Shown here piece by piece: positions 49,243 through 57,960 of a stretch of DNA of 64,000 nt. Position 1 is the first letter of the stretch; every line of letters starts with the position of its first letter. Below the pieces are notes generated by a model that saw only the letters and a program-made list of their open reading frames with translations, made no database searches and had not been told where the DNA came from. The translations under genes and the position numbers were made by a program. This DNA is from Deltaproteobacteria bacterium UBA1386 (GTDB taxonomy: Bacteria; Desulfobacterota; Syntrophorhabdia; Syntrophorhabdales; Syntrophorhabdaceae): NCBI GenBank assembly GCA_002305765.1, contig DBQU01000009.1, positions 36,749 to 100,748 on the forward strand, in the 5' to 3' direction.

Positions 49243-50900
49243 TTCTTCTCTTTCAGTATCCTGAGCTTCTGCTCGACGGAATTCTTCTTTGAGGGATCCT
49301 TCTCCAGGGCCAGCGACCTCTCGTAGTGATGGACAGCGTTGCCGTAATCCTTCAAGGCCGAGTAGATGTCCCCGAGGTGCTCGTGGATGGTGGGGTCCTC
49401 GGGCATGAGATTGTTCGCCTTTCGTATCTCCTCAAGGGCGGCCCTCAGGTCACCCTTCTTGTAGAAGACCCAGCCAAGGCTGTCGATGATATACCCGTCA
49501 TCCGGCCGCTTGATCAAGGCCCTGCGTATCATCGCCTCCGCTTCGTCGAGACGGACACCCTTCTCAGCGAGGGAATAGCCCACGAAGTTGAGGGCATTGG
49601 GATATTCCGGGTCAATGGCAAGGACGTCATTCATGATGGCGAGAGCCTTTTCGGACTCGCCCTTCTTCTCGTGAAGCATGCCGATCTGGTAAAGGACCTC
49701 GAGGTTCGCCGGCTCGATCCGCCGCGCTTCCTCAAGGGCGCTGATGCCAGCGGCGAGATCGTTCTTCTCCTCGTAGAGCATGGACAAGAGGATGTAGAGG
49801 TCGGGCTTTCTGTCCATGCCCGGCAGGTATCCCGTTATTGTCTTTATACCCTCGTCTATGGTCCCCGACTTGATGTAGATCAGGGTCATCTGTTTCAGTG
49901 CCGTCAGGAACTCCTCCGCCTTCGGATCGATCTTGGAGAGTTCATTGAGGGCCTTCCTCACATCCCCCTTTTCCCTCCAGGACATGGCAAGGTATATTCT
50001 CACCGTGTAGTTGTCGGGCTTGCTGGCGAGGACCATGTTGAATTCCTGTATAGCCTCGTCGTACCGGGCCTTTTCGTAGTGGAGCAGGCCGATGCGGATC
50101 CTTAAGGACAGGTCCTGGCGGTCGAGGTCGGAAAGCTCTTCAAACTTGCCTATGGCCTTGTCGTACTCCTTTTGCCGTATGAATATCGTGGCGAGCCTCG
50201 ATCGTGCCTTCTTGTCGTTCGGGTCATAGGAGATGACGGCCTGGTAATACTCGACGGCCTTCTCCAGACTGCCCTCGATCTCATATATGGTGCCGAGGTC
50301 GAGGAGGGCGGGGGTGAAGTTCGGCTTTATCTCCAGCACCTTTGCCAGGTAGGTCTTTGCCCTGTCATAATCCTTCGCCTCACCGTGCAGCCGGCCTGTG
50401 TAATAAAGGGCGATGATATTGTCATCATCATAGGCGAGCACCTTTTCGTAGATGGTGATGGCGTCGCCGTACTTCTTCTCCCCGATATAGATGGAGCCCA
50501 GATACATGTAGGCCTCGGTGTCCTCGGGATTGAGCTCTATGCACTTCTCGTAGAGGGCCTTGGCCTTGTATGTGACCCCCTTCGATGCGTGAATGCCCGC
50601 GAGGATCATGAGCGCGACGCGGTTCGCGGGGGCTAGTGCTATTGTCTCGTTGAGGAGCTCCTCCGCCTTCTGAATCTCCCCTCGCTTCACGAAAAGAGAG
50701 GCAAGGGAAGTCCTGATCTCAGCGGAGCCGGGATCATCCTTCAGCGCTTTGCGGTAGTATTCCCCGGCGTCATCGTATCTCCCGAGTGCCTCGCTGAAAT
50801 ACCCCCTGAGAAAGAAGTATACGGAATCCGAACGGGTTGCCGCGTGGAGCTGGGCACAGAAAAGGAACATGAATGAGACAAGGATCGCCGATATTCTCAT
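49239..50900 (-). CDS. Exported TPR-repeat protein
   Basis: About 553 residues from ATG 50900, where a clean signal peptide MRISAILVSFMFLFCAQLHA begins; an in-frame ATG at 50942 would add 14 residues. The mature protein is about 14 tetratricopeptide repeats (for example EAYMYLGSIYIGEKKYGDAITIYEKVL). It is a periplasmic scaffold for protein contacts, probably envelope assembly, since it is coupled to the lipoprotein gene downstream and follows lepB. No enzymatic motif is visible. Confidence 0.85.
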   Translation of the reverse strand: MRISAILVSFMFLFCAQLHAATRSDSVYFFLRGYFSEALGRYDDAGEYYRKALKDDPGSAEIRTSLASLFVKRGEIQKAEELLNETIALAPANRVALMILAGIHASKGVTYKAKALYEKCIELNPEDTEAYMYLGSIYIGEKKYGDAITIYEKVLAYDDDNIIALYYTGRLHGEAKDYDRAKTYLAKVLEIKPNFTPALLDLGTIYEIEGSLEKAVEYYQAVISYDPNDKKARSRLATIFIRQKEYDKAIGKFEELSDLDRQDLSLRIRIGLLHYEKARYDEAIQEFNMVLASKPDNYTVRIYLAMSWREKGDVRKALNELSKIDPKAEEFLTALKQMTLIYIKSGTIDEGIKTITGYLPGMDRKPDLYILLSMLYEEKNDLAAGISALEEARRIEPANLEVLYQIGMLHEKKGESEKALAIMNDVLAIDPEYPNALNFVGYSLAEKGVRLDEAEAMIRRALIKRPDDGYIIDSLGWVFYKKGDLRAALEEIRKANNLMPEDPTIHEHLGDIYSALKDYGNAVHHYERSLALEKDPSKKNSVEQKLRILKEKK

Positions 50901-50958
50901 CACCCTGAATGATAGCACAGAATGGAGGGGAAATCTAATCATGGGATGGCGTCGAGCC

Positions 50959-51588
50959 CTACTTTATGAGCCAGCCGATGCGTGACCACCGCACGTATTG
51001 GACCGCGCTCATCGCGCCGCTGTCCCAGGAGAAGTAAATGATCAGCGCCTTGCCTACAAGGTGCCGTTTTTCAACAAAACCCCAGTACCGGCTGTCGAGG
51101 CTGTTGTCCCTGTTGTCACCCATCACAAAATAGCAGTCCTGCGGTACCTTGACGGGAGGGATGTTGTCCTTGTCGATGAAGGGCAGGAAACCGCGCGAGG
51201 CCGGCTCGGGCCTGAAATGTCCCCAGGTATCCTTTATCCTCTTTCCGTCGATGAATATGGCCTTGTTCCTGATCTCCACCGTCTCGCCACCCGTGGCGAT
51301 GACACGCTTGATGTAGTCCTTGGTGGGGTCCTCGGGATACCGGAAAACGATGATGTCCCCGCGCTTCGGTTTCCCCGTGGTGAAAAGCACGTTGTCGATG
51401 AAAGGCATCTTGACCACGTAGCTCATCCTGTTGACGAGCAGGTGGTCCCCGACGAGCAGGGTGGGCTCCATAGAGCCCGAGGGTATCTTGTAGGCCTGGA
51501 TCACGAAGCTCCTCACGAGAAGGGCGATCAGCGCGGCGATGAGGATCGATTCAATGTACTCTCTGGTCTTGGTCTTCTTCTTTTCCAT
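50959..51588 (-). CDS. lepB: Signal peptidase I
   Basis: 209 residues. An N-terminal membrane helix (ESILIAALIALLVRSFVIQA) is followed by the catalytic Ser in IPSGSMEPTLLVGDHLLVNR, the Lys in RGDIIVFRYPED...YIKRVIA, and the GDNRDNSLDSRYWG box. It removes signal peptides from exported proteins on the outer face of the inner membrane. AGGAG lies before the ATG. Confidence 0.95.
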   Translation of the reverse strand: MEKKKTKTREYIESILIAALIALLVRSFVIQAYKIPSGSMEPTLLVGDHLLVNRMSYVVKMPFIDNVLFTTGKPKRGDIIVFRYPEDPTKDYIKRVIATGGETVEIRNKAIFIDGKRIKDTWGHFRPEPASRGFLPFIDKDNIPPVKVPQDCYFVMGDNRDNSLDSRYWGFVEKRHLVGKALIIYFSWDSGAMSAVQYVRWSRIGWLIK

Positions 51589-51651
51589 TAACGCTCCTTA
51601 TACCTCTTTCCTGCCGGGCGGCAACACGTGCGATGAAAGGGGGGCTCACGC

Positions 51652-53310
51652 TCACATCTTCTCGGGCGCCGAGACACCGACGAGGCCGAGGCCATCCCTG
51701 ATCACTCCCTGAAGGGTGGACATCAGGAGGAGGCGGGCGCGGGTCAGCGCGGCGTCATTTCCGAGCACCCTCGTCTTGTTATAGTAGCTGTGGAACCTGC
51801 CCACGAGTTCCATGAGGTAGAACGTGACGCGATGGGGCTCAAGACTCCTGGCAGCGCCTTCGAGGACGCTGTGATAGCGAGTTATCCAGCGTATAAGGTC
51901 GAGCTCTTCCTTCAGGGTCAAAAGGCCGCAGTCCGCGCCGGCAAGATCGTCCGTGTTGATGCCGGCCTCACGGGCGTTTCGGAAGATGCTCTCTATCCTG
52001 GCGTGGGCATACTGGACATAGTAAACGGGGTTTTCGTTGGATGTCTTCTTCGCCAGGTCGAGATCGAACTCAAGGTGGGCGTCGCTCTTCCGCATAAGAA
52101 AGAAATAACGGCAGGCATCGCGACCGACCTCATCGAGGACCTCCCTGAGCGTCGTGAACTCACCGGAGCGCGTCGACATCCCCACCGGTTTACCGTCCTT
52201 GATGAGCGTGACGAACTGGATGAGCAGAAACCTCAGGTCTTCCTTGTTCCTCCCCAAGGCCTGGACGGATGCCCTGAGGCGGGGGATGTACCCGTGGTGG
52301 TCGGAACCCCATATGTCCACGAGGACCTCGTAGGAACGCTTGAACTTGTCGAGGTGATAGGCGATGTCGGATGTGAAATAGGTGTTCTCTCCGTCGGACT
52401 TGACGAGGACCCTGTCCTCATCCTTTTCAAAAAGGTCCGTCTTGAACCACAGGGCGCCGTCCCGTTCAAAGGCAATGCCCCGCTCCCTGAGGATGGCAAG
52501 GGTCTCATCCACAACGCCTGAGGCGTAGAGCGACGACTCCAGGAAGTAGTTGTCGAAGGCGACGCCGAACTCCCTGAGGTCGTTCTTGATGCCCTCCATA
52601 ATGTGGGAGCTCGCGTAGACAGACAAAAGATCGATCGCCTCCTCCTCCCCGGCAGGCACTGCGATGCCTTCGTCCATGACCTTGCGGGCAAGCTCCCGAA
52701 CGTAATCGCCCTGGTAAAGGTCCTGAGGGTATTCCACCGTTTCGCCTTTAAGCTCCTTGAGCCTCAGGAAGGTGGAACGGCCAAGCGTTCTGATCTGTCT
52801 CCCCGCGTCGTTGATGTAGTACTCCCTGCCCACAGTGTGCCCCGTTTTCCTGAGGAGATTGGCCAGCACGTCGCCGACGGCCGCACCTCTGCCGTGCCCG
52901 ATGTGCAGGGGACCCGTCGGGTTGGCACTGACGAACTCGATGAGGACCTTCCTCCCGCCGCCCACATTGGGGTAGAGGCTCTCGATCCCCTTTGAGGCCG
53001 TATCCTTGAGAAGCTGCTGCCATAGAGCGCCCCTGAGGGAAAAGTTTATGAAACCGGCCCCGGCCACGGCGACGGATTGGCAAAGGTCGGAGCCCTGCAT
53101 CCTTTCCACGAGCATGTTCGCGATGTCGAGGGGCTTCTTCTTCAGTTGCGGGGCAAGAATGAAGGCGACGTTCGTGGAATAGTCCCCGAACCCTTCCTCC
53201 CGGGGAGTTTCGATGATGAAGTTCAGTCTTGCATCAGGGGGTATCGAACCCGAGCGTTGCGCATCCTCTATACCGTTATTTATTATCTTTGCCGCTATCG
53301 ATCTCAGCAT
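51652..53310 (-). CDS. argS: Arginyl-tRNA synthetase
   Basis: 552 residues. The class I motif is NPTGPLHIGHGRGA. The KMSKS position reads MSTRSG, as is normal for ArgRS. The N-terminal Add-1 domain and the C-terminal anticodon domain (FYLMELVGRFHSYYNKTRVL) are complete. The ATG lies 35 bases inside the end of the small Cys-rich gene. Function: charges tRNA-Arg. Confidence 0.96.
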   Translation of the reverse strand: MLRSIAAKIINNGIEDAQRSGSIPPDARLNFIIETPREEGFGDYSTNVAFILAPQLKKKPLDIANMLVERMQGSDLCQSVAVAGAGFINFSLRGALWQQLLKDTASKGIESLYPNVGGGRKVLIEFVSANPTGPLHIGHGRGAAVGDVLANLLRKTGHTVGREYYINDAGRQIRTLGRSTFLRLKELKGETVEYPQDLYQGDYVRELARKVMDEGIAVPAGEEEAIDLLSVYASSHIMEGIKNDLREFGVAFDNYFLESSLYASGVVDETLAILRERGIAFERDGALWFKTDLFEKDEDRVLVKSDGENTYFTSDIAYHLDKFKRSYEVLVDIWGSDHHGYIPRLRASVQALGRNKEDLRFLLIQFVTLIKDGKPVGMSTRSGEFTTLREVLDEVGRDACRYFFLMRKSDAHLEFDLDLAKKTSNENPVYYVQYAHARIESIFRNAREAGINTDDLAGADCGLLTLKEELDLIRWITRYHSVLEGAARSLEPHRVTFYLMELVGRFHSYYNKTRVLGNDAALTRARLLLMSTLQGVIRDGLGLVGVSAPEKM

Positions 53311-53446
53311 CCACTTTGTCCTTTTTTATCTGAAGGTCCCGTGTGAAATCGGGGCACCGCAGGGATACGTCTTTCCCCTGGAGATACTTTTTCTTGCACT
53401 CCTCGCGCCATGCGCAAACAACACAAAGAGTAGGTTCGTCGCTCAC
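53276..53446 (-). CDS. 56-residue Cys-rich protein overlapping argS
   Basis: A GTG-started small gene. GGAGG lies 6 bases before GTG 53446, and the GTG overlaps the nitrilase-like stop as GTGA. The product has Cys8, Cys11, Cys17 and Cys31 (TLCVVCAWREEC, then SLRCPDFTRDL) and a charged tail. The Cys layout could bind a metal or Fe-S centre. The RCPDFTRDL ending seems familiar as a conserved small protein in deltaproteobacteria, from memory only. It ends 35 bases inside argS, giving three tightly overlapping genes. Confidence 0.7.
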   Translation of the reverse strand: MSDEPTLCVVCAWREECKKKYLQGKDVSLRCPDFTRDLQIKKDKVDAEIDSGKDNK

Positions 53447-54258
53447 AGGTTGCCTCCAAGGATCTCGCCGTACAATCCGGGCTTGATCTCTTTTAATATG
53501 GGCCACTCGCGCCGAATGAGCTTCAGCCGGTCGAGGTCTACGTCGGCGAGAAGGACCGTGTCGGACCTGCCCGTGGGCCCGCCGATCAACTCCCCCTCGG
53601 GATTGACGCAAAAGCTCATGCCGTAGAAATCCTGTGCCTCTTCGCTGCCCGCGCGGTTCACGCGCATGACATACACCCCGTTCGTGATCGCGTTGGAAGA
53701 GATGACGCTCTGCCAGATGTGCTGGGACTTGAAAGCGCACGAGGTGGGCGCGAAGACCATATCGGCCCCCTTGAGCGCCAGTATTCTCGTACCCTCCTGA
53801 AAGAAATTGTCCCACGACATCTGTATGCCGAACTTGCCATGGCTTGTCTCGAAGACGGGAAGTCCCGTGTCCCCCTGTGCGAAGTAGAATTTCTCTTCCC
53901 ACAGCGGTATGTCCGTCACGTTGAGCTTCCGGTATGTCCCGAGCGTCCTGTCGCCTTCGATGACAACCGTCGAATTGAAGTGATGGTCCTCCACCTTCTC
54001 GAAGATGGGCAGAATGATGACCGTGTCCGTTCCCTTCACGAGCGATTTGAAGAGCCCGACGGTGTCGCCACCTGCGGATTCGGCCAGAGCAAAGGCACTC
54101 TCATCCCGATCCTTCGGGAACCAGTACTGGTTGAAGAGTTCCTGGAAGCAGATGATCTTTGCCTTTTCGTTAAGGGCTGCATTGAGAAGCTTGATGGCGG
54201 TGTTGACGTTCCTGTCCTTGTCCCTGGTGCAGGCGAATTGTATTCCGGCTATTTTCAT
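53443..54258 (-). CDS. Nitrilase-superfamily protein with Ser at the nucleophile position
   Basis: 271 residues from ATG 54258; an in-frame GTG at 54291 would add 11. The fold and two of the catalytic triad positions are intact: Glu40 in ICFQELF and Lys111 in YRKLNV. The third, normally Cys in a segment like GVAICWDQWFPE, here reads GIQMSWDNFFQE, so Ser148 (TCG, 53817-53815) replaces the nucleophile. Close relatives such as N-carbamoylputrescine amidase hydrolyse C-N bonds. This protein may be an inactive homologue, use Ser, or have another role. The gene is coupled to the Cys-rich gene and argS. Confidence 0.8.
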   Translation of the reverse strand: MKIAGIQFACTRDKDRNVNTAIKLLNAALNEKAKIICFQELFNQYWFPKDRDESAFALAESAGGDTVGLFKSLVKGTDTVIILPIFEKVEDHHFNSTVVIEGDRTLGTYRKLNVTDIPLWEEKFYFAQGDTGLPVFETSHGKFGIQMSWDNFFQEGTRILALKGADMVFAPTSCAFKSQHIWQSVISSNAITNGVYVMRVNRAGSEEAQDFYGMSFCVNPEGELIGGPTGRSDTVLLADVDLDRLKLIRREWPILKEIKPGLYGEILGGNL

Positions 54259-54519
54259 GAACGTTCTCTGACGACATCCCCCTCGTTCCACCCGGCGGCC
54301 CCTGGCTCATCAATCGCCTCTCAGGTCGGGCCGGGCAGGAAGATAATATCACAAAACGAGGAGTTTATGCCGCAAATCTCCTTGGTTCTTCTGGAATTTG
54401 TTCAATGCAAAGAAAGGTACCAGATGAAAACGCTCTATGTCAAGGAGAATTAAGGGAAAAGCCCGTGTGCGCGGACAGGGAAGGGTACGGGTCCTCAGCA
54501 CACGCACACGGACGCGGTG
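54259..54519. other. Divergent-looking gap with terminator-like repeat after rubrerythrin
   Basis: CCGTGTGCG (54463-54471) and CGCACACGG (54503-54511) are a 9-base inverted repeat just past the rubrerythrin stop on the minus strand, followed there by GGCTTTTCC, so it probably ends the rubrerythrin transcript. A 28-codon frame at 54367-54453 follows GAGGAG at only 3 bases and is probably not a gene. Nothing else is visible. Confidence 0.5.
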
Positions 54520-55095
54520 TCAGTAATTCTCGGCCAGGACCTCATAGTGCGCCTGCGGGTGGGCGCACGCCGGGCAAAGATCAGGGGCTTCCGCTCCTTC
54601 GTACACGTAGCCGCAGTTCCTGCAGCGCCATTTGACCACGGAGGGCTTCTTGAAGACCTGCCCCGTCTCCACGTTCTTCAGGAGTTTGCGATAGCGTTTC
54701 TCATGTTCCATTTCAACCCTGGCTATCTCCCGGAAGACCGTCGCGATCTCCTCAAAGCCTTCCTCGTCGGCCACCTTCGCCGCCTCGGGATAGAGAACAG
54801 TGTGTTCCAGGTTCTCGCCAGCCGCCGCGGCCTTCAGGTTCTCCGCTGTGCTGCCTATGACACCGGCCGGGTAGGCGGCGGTGATCTCCACCTCGCCACC
54901 CTCGAGGAACTTGAAGAAGCGTTTCGCGTGCTCCTTTTCGTTGTCCGCGGTATCGGAAAAAATGAAGGATATCTGCTCGAAACCGTCCTTCTTTGCCTGG
55001 GATGAAAAATAGGTGTATCTCATCCGCGCCTGTGATTCCCCGGCGAAACTGGCCAGGAGGTTCTTCTCGGTCTGTGTTCCCTTTATGCTCTTCAT
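54520..55095 (-). CDS. rbr: Rubrerythrin
   Basis: 191 residues. The ferritin-like four-helix part has diiron Glu ligands in ESQARMRYTYFSSQAKKDG, ENEKEHAKRFF-like and IARVEMEHEKRY segments. The C-terminal rubredoxin has WRCRNCGYVYEG and LCPACAHPQ. It reduces hydrogen peroxide in anaerobes. Directly follows desulfoferrodoxin (15-base gap), making an oxygen-defence pair. GGAGG precedes the ATG. Confidence 0.95.
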   Translation of the reverse strand: MKSIKGTQTEKNLLASFAGESQARMRYTYFSSQAKKDGFEQISFIFSDTADNEKEHAKRFFKFLEGGEVEITAAYPAGVIGSTAENLKAAAAGENLEHTVLYPEAAKVADEEGFEEIATVFREIARVEMEHEKRYRKLLKNVETGQVFKKPSVVKWRCRNCGYVYEGAEAPDLCPACAHPQAHYEVLAENY

Positions 55096-55110
55096 CGCGT
55101 CCTCCGCTCT

Positions 55111-55485
55111 CTAGTTCTTCCACAGGCCGTGGACATTGCAGTATTCCCTCGCCGTCACGGCATCGCCCTTGACGGGGAAAAAAGCCTCGGGCGCTTCGCC
55201 CGGTTTGAGAAAACGCCGGTACACCGCTCCGTCGACGATAGCCTCGATCCATTCTATATAATGCTTCTCTTCCATGGGATGGGCGACGCTGCCGACCTTT
55301 ATCGTGATCCCGTCGGCCCCCTTTTCGGTCACGGGCACGTGCTTCTCCGTCGAAGCGTCGACGGTGTTCTCCATGAGGAGTTTCATGGGCTCATTGCAAC
55401 AGACGAGCGCCCCTTTTCCGCCATGGAGCACTTCAACGATGTTCCCGCATATCTCACACTTGTATACCTGAAGTCTTTCAGCCAT
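55111..55485 (-). CDS. dfx: Desulfoferrodoxin (superoxide reductase)
   Basis: 124 residues, the two-centre (2Fe) form. The N-terminal FeCys4 site is YKCEICGNIVEV with ALVCCNEPM. The SOR site has the His ligands in EKHVPV, HPMEEKHYIEWI and the final CNVHGLW. It reduces superoxide to peroxide without making oxygen, and rubrerythrin downstream removes the peroxide. AAGGAGG precedes the ATG. Confidence 0.96.
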   Translation of the reverse strand: MAERLQVYKCEICGNIVEVLHGGKGALVCCNEPMKLLMENTVDASTEKHVPVTEKGADGITIKVGSVAHPMEEKHYIEWIEAIVDGAVYRRFLKPGEAPEAFFPVKGDAVTAREYCNVHGLWKN

Positions 55486-55561
55486 GTGCGCCTCCTTTTT
55501 CGATGAATTCGACTGCGTATCACGACGATGATGGTCTCAGGTTAATACACGGTATGGGTGA

Positions 55562-55604
55562 TGTCAATGGCCTTAGCGCCCCATCCGGGAGGGCGACATG
55601 TCGC
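55562..55604. promoter_or_regulatory. dfx promoter -35 and 12-base palindrome
   Basis: On the minus strand TTGACA (55567-55562) lies at a workable distance from TATTAA or TAACCT near 55541-55547, a possible dfx-rbr promoter. Just upstream, GCGACATGTCGC (55593-55604) is a perfect palindrome in the divergent dfx/tat gap, a possible operator. Confidence 0.4.
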
Positions 55605-55682
55605 TTTCAATCCCCCGGGGAGACACGAAGGGAGGGCACAATTCTCTTTTAAGACCTCTATTTTTATGATAGTTTATCCCCA

Positions 55683-56126
55683 ATGTTTGGTATTGGTCTC
55701 CCCGAACTCATTCTCATAATGATCGTCGCACTCCTGGTGGTAGGGCCGAAGAAACTGCCCGAACTCGCACGGTCCATCGGCAAGGCCCTTCATCAGGTCA
55801 AGAGCATGACCGACGATGTGAAGCAGTCCTTCGAGGAGGTCACGTCAGACGATCTTGAAGAACCCCGGAAAGAGGAAGAGGCGCAGACGACGGAAACCGT
55901 CGGGGACAGCGATGCCGAGGATGCCGGGACAGAGGGTGCGGGCGAACCCTTCACCGCGGAAGCAGCAGCTTCCAGCGAAGAGGACATGATCGAGTTTCCC
56001 GCGAACCCGGAACCCGATGAGGACAAAGAGGTGCAGGCAGCGGGGGTCGAGCAAGGCCCCCGGGAAGACCCGCACGGTCAGCCTGGCACAGGCGAGTCCG
56101 GCGGATACGGCAACCTGAGGGGGTAA
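55683..56126 (+). CDS. tatB: Twin-arginine translocase TatA/TatB-family subunit
   Basis: 147 residues. The membrane helix MFGIGLPELILIMIVALLVVGPKKLPELAR has Glu8 and the GPKKLP hinge; Glu8 and the length favour TatB over TatA. An amphipathic helix follows, then a long acidic, disordered tail. tatC is 51 bases downstream. Whether this protein does the work of both TatA and TatB cannot be decided. No strong ribosome-binding site is visible. Confidence 0.85.
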   Translation: MFGIGLPELILIMIVALLVVGPKKLPELARSIGKALHQVKSMTDDVKQSFEEVTSDDLEEPRKEEEAQTTETVGDSDAEDAGTEGAGEPFTAEAAASSEEDMIEFPANPEPDEDKEVQAAGVEQGPREDPHGQPGTGESGGYGNLRG

Positions 56127-56177
56127 TCGCGCACCTGATCGCTTCCCGGGGCGATAAGACGATGTGTCAGCTCTGCT

Positions 56178-56933
56178 ATGGCCAGGAAAGTAAACCCAGA
56201 CGAAAAACAGCCCTTTGTCTCGCACCTCAAGGAACTGCGGCAACGATTGGTGATATGCCTGTTGTCCGTGTGCGTCGCCTTCGCGCTGACGTATTTTTTC
56301 CGGGAGAGGGTCAACGTCTTTCTCCTGCAGCCCTTCAAGAAGGTCATGCCGCCGGGGAGCAGTTTCATATTCACGGGGGTCACGGAGGCATTTCTCACCT
56401 ATTTCAAGATATGGATACTCACGGCCGTCACCGTCGCGTCGCCTGTCATCATTCACCAGGTGTGGATGTTCGTCTCTCCCGGCCTCTACGAGAAGGAAAG
56501 AAGATACGTCTATCCCCTTATCTTCTGGGGTAGTCTCCTTTTCGCGGCTGGCGTGATATTCTGTTACTTCGTCGTCATGCCCAATCTTTACAGGTTCTTC
56601 GTGAGCTACGCCTCGGACTTCGTCATCCCCATGCCCGACCTCAAGGGGTACGTGAGCCTCACCCTGAAGCTCCTCGTCATCTTCGGGTTCCTCTTCGAAC
56701 TCCCTCTTGTCGCCTATTTTCTCGCCAGGGTAGGGATACTCAACCATCGGTTCCTGGCAAAGAAACGCAGGTACGCGATCCTGGGAGCGTTCATTCTCAG
56801 CGCCATCATAACACCGCCGGACCCGGTGAGCCAGATACTCGTGGCAATGCCCCTCTGGGGCCTTTACGAGCTCAGCGTCGTCATCGCCCGCCTCTTTGGA
56901 AAGAAGGAGAAGACTGCAGATGAAGGATCTTGA
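56178..56933 (+). CDS. tatC: Twin-arginine translocase subunit TatC
   Basis: 251 residues with six membrane helices. The N-terminal PFVSHLKELRQRL motif with its conserved Glu, and VSPGLYEKERRYVYPL, are standard TatC features of the twin-arginine signal receptor. The 3' end overlaps the glmU-like gene by 14 bases. It works with the upstream TatB-like protein to export folded, often metal-containing proteins. Confidence 0.95.
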   Translation: MARKVNPDEKQPFVSHLKELRQRLVICLLSVCVAFALTYFFRERVNVFLLQPFKKVMPPGSSFIFTGVTEAFLTYFKIWILTAVTVASPVIIHQVWMFVSPGLYEKERRYVYPLIFWGSLLFAAGVIFCYFVVMPNLYRFFVSYASDFVIPMPDLKGYVSLTLKLLVIFGFLFELPLVAYFLARVGILNHRFLAKKRRYAILGAFILSAIITPPDPVSQILVAMPLWGLYELSVVIARLFGKKEKTADEGS

Positions 56934-57936
56934 TATCGTCATTCTGGCCGCAGGCAAGGGGGAACGGATGGCTTCCCGCAAACCGAAGGTGATGCATGAG
57001 ATCATGGGAAAACCCCTTCTCGGATACGTTGTGGACGCCGCGCGCACCCTCGAACCAGCCCGGATCGTCGTCGTCACCGGCTACGGGAGGGAGACCGTCG
57101 AGGCCTATCTCGAAGAGAAGGACGTGGCGACCGCGTTTCAGGAAACGCAAAAGGGAACGGCCCACGCCCTCGCATCGGCGCGCGGGCACCTTGAGGGGAA
57201 CGATGTCCTCGTTCTCCTCGGCGACGTTCCTCTCATCGAGGATTCGACACTTGTTCAGTTCCTCGAATTCTGCCGGGCCTCTGCTTCGATCGTCTTTTTG
57301 ACGACGGATGTCACCGACCCTTCCGGGTACGGCAGGGTGGTCATGGACGGCGACATCATCGCCGACATCCGGGAGGACGCAGACGCGACGGCCGCGGAAA
57401 AACTGATCCCGAGGATCAACACGGGGATATGTTACATCCCGTTCCAGGACCTCGGGCTCATCGACCTCATCGACACCGCCAACAGAAAGGGAGAACGTTA
57501 CCTGACGGACATCTGCAAGGTCGCCAGGGCCTCAGGCCGCCACGCAAAGGGTTTCTGCCATCCCCTGGCGGACGAGGTCCTCGGCGTCAATACCCTGAAG
57601 GGCCTGCTCGAGGCGAATACGGTGATGAGGCAGCGGATCAACGAAGGACACATGGCCCGCGGCGTAACGTTCCTCGACACCGACATATACGTGGAAAGCG
57701 ACGTCGTGATCGGGCAGGGCACGGTCATCGCGCCCCACTGTCACATCGCTGGCACAACGGTCATCGGGGAATGGGTCTACATCGGACCCTCATCGATCAT
57801 CAGGAACTGCAGGATAGGGAACAATGTGACCATCGCGGGTCTTGTCTTCATGGAAGGAGTGGAGGCGAAAGAGGGTGTCAGGATTGGCGCTCTCTCCCGG
57901 TTCAAGCAGGATATGGTCATCGAAGGAAGGGCGTGA
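56920..57936 (+). CDS. glmU: GlmU-like uridyltransferase lacking the acetyltransferase active-site region
   Basis: 338 residues against about 456 in GlmU. The N-terminal uridyltransferase is complete: LAAGKGERMASRKPKVMH, ETQKGTAHAL, LLGDVPLI and INTGICYI. Then about five left-handed beta-helix turns (VIGQGTVIAPHCHI) lead to GALSRFKQDMVIEGRA, where full GlmU continues into the acetyl-CoA and catalytic-His region. Only 24 bases separate its stop from glmS, so no remnant of the missing part remains. It should make UDP-GlcNAc from GlcNAc-1-P but not acetylate GlcN-1-P. ATG 56920 has AAGGAGA 9 bases upstream and overlaps tatC. Confidence 0.85.
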   Translation: MKDLDIVILAAGKGERMASRKPKVMHEIMGKPLLGYVVDAARTLEPARIVVVTGYGRETVEAYLEEKDVATAFQETQKGTAHALASARGHLEGNDVLVLLGDVPLIEDSTLVQFLEFCRASASIVFLTTDVTDPSGYGRVVMDGDIIADIREDADATAAEKLIPRINTGICYIPFQDLGLIDLIDTANRKGERYLTDICKVARASGRHAKGFCHPLADEVLGVNTLKGLLEANTVMRQRINEGHMARGVTFLDTDIYVESDVVIGQGTVIAPHCHIAGTTVIGEWVYIGPSSIIRNCRIGNNVTIAGLVFMEGVEAKEGVRIGALSRFKQDMVIEGRA

Positions 57937-57960
57937 GGACAAAAAAGGGAGGAAACAGCA

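Noticed and set aside
54367..54453. 28-codon small gene with GAGGAG upstream
   Set aside because: Spacing of 3 bases is too short and the peptide has no recognisable features; kept only as a note in the gap entry.
57937..57960. glmS ribozyme or remnant of the missing GlmU C-terminus
   Set aside because: Only 24 bases are available, filled by a ribosome-binding site.
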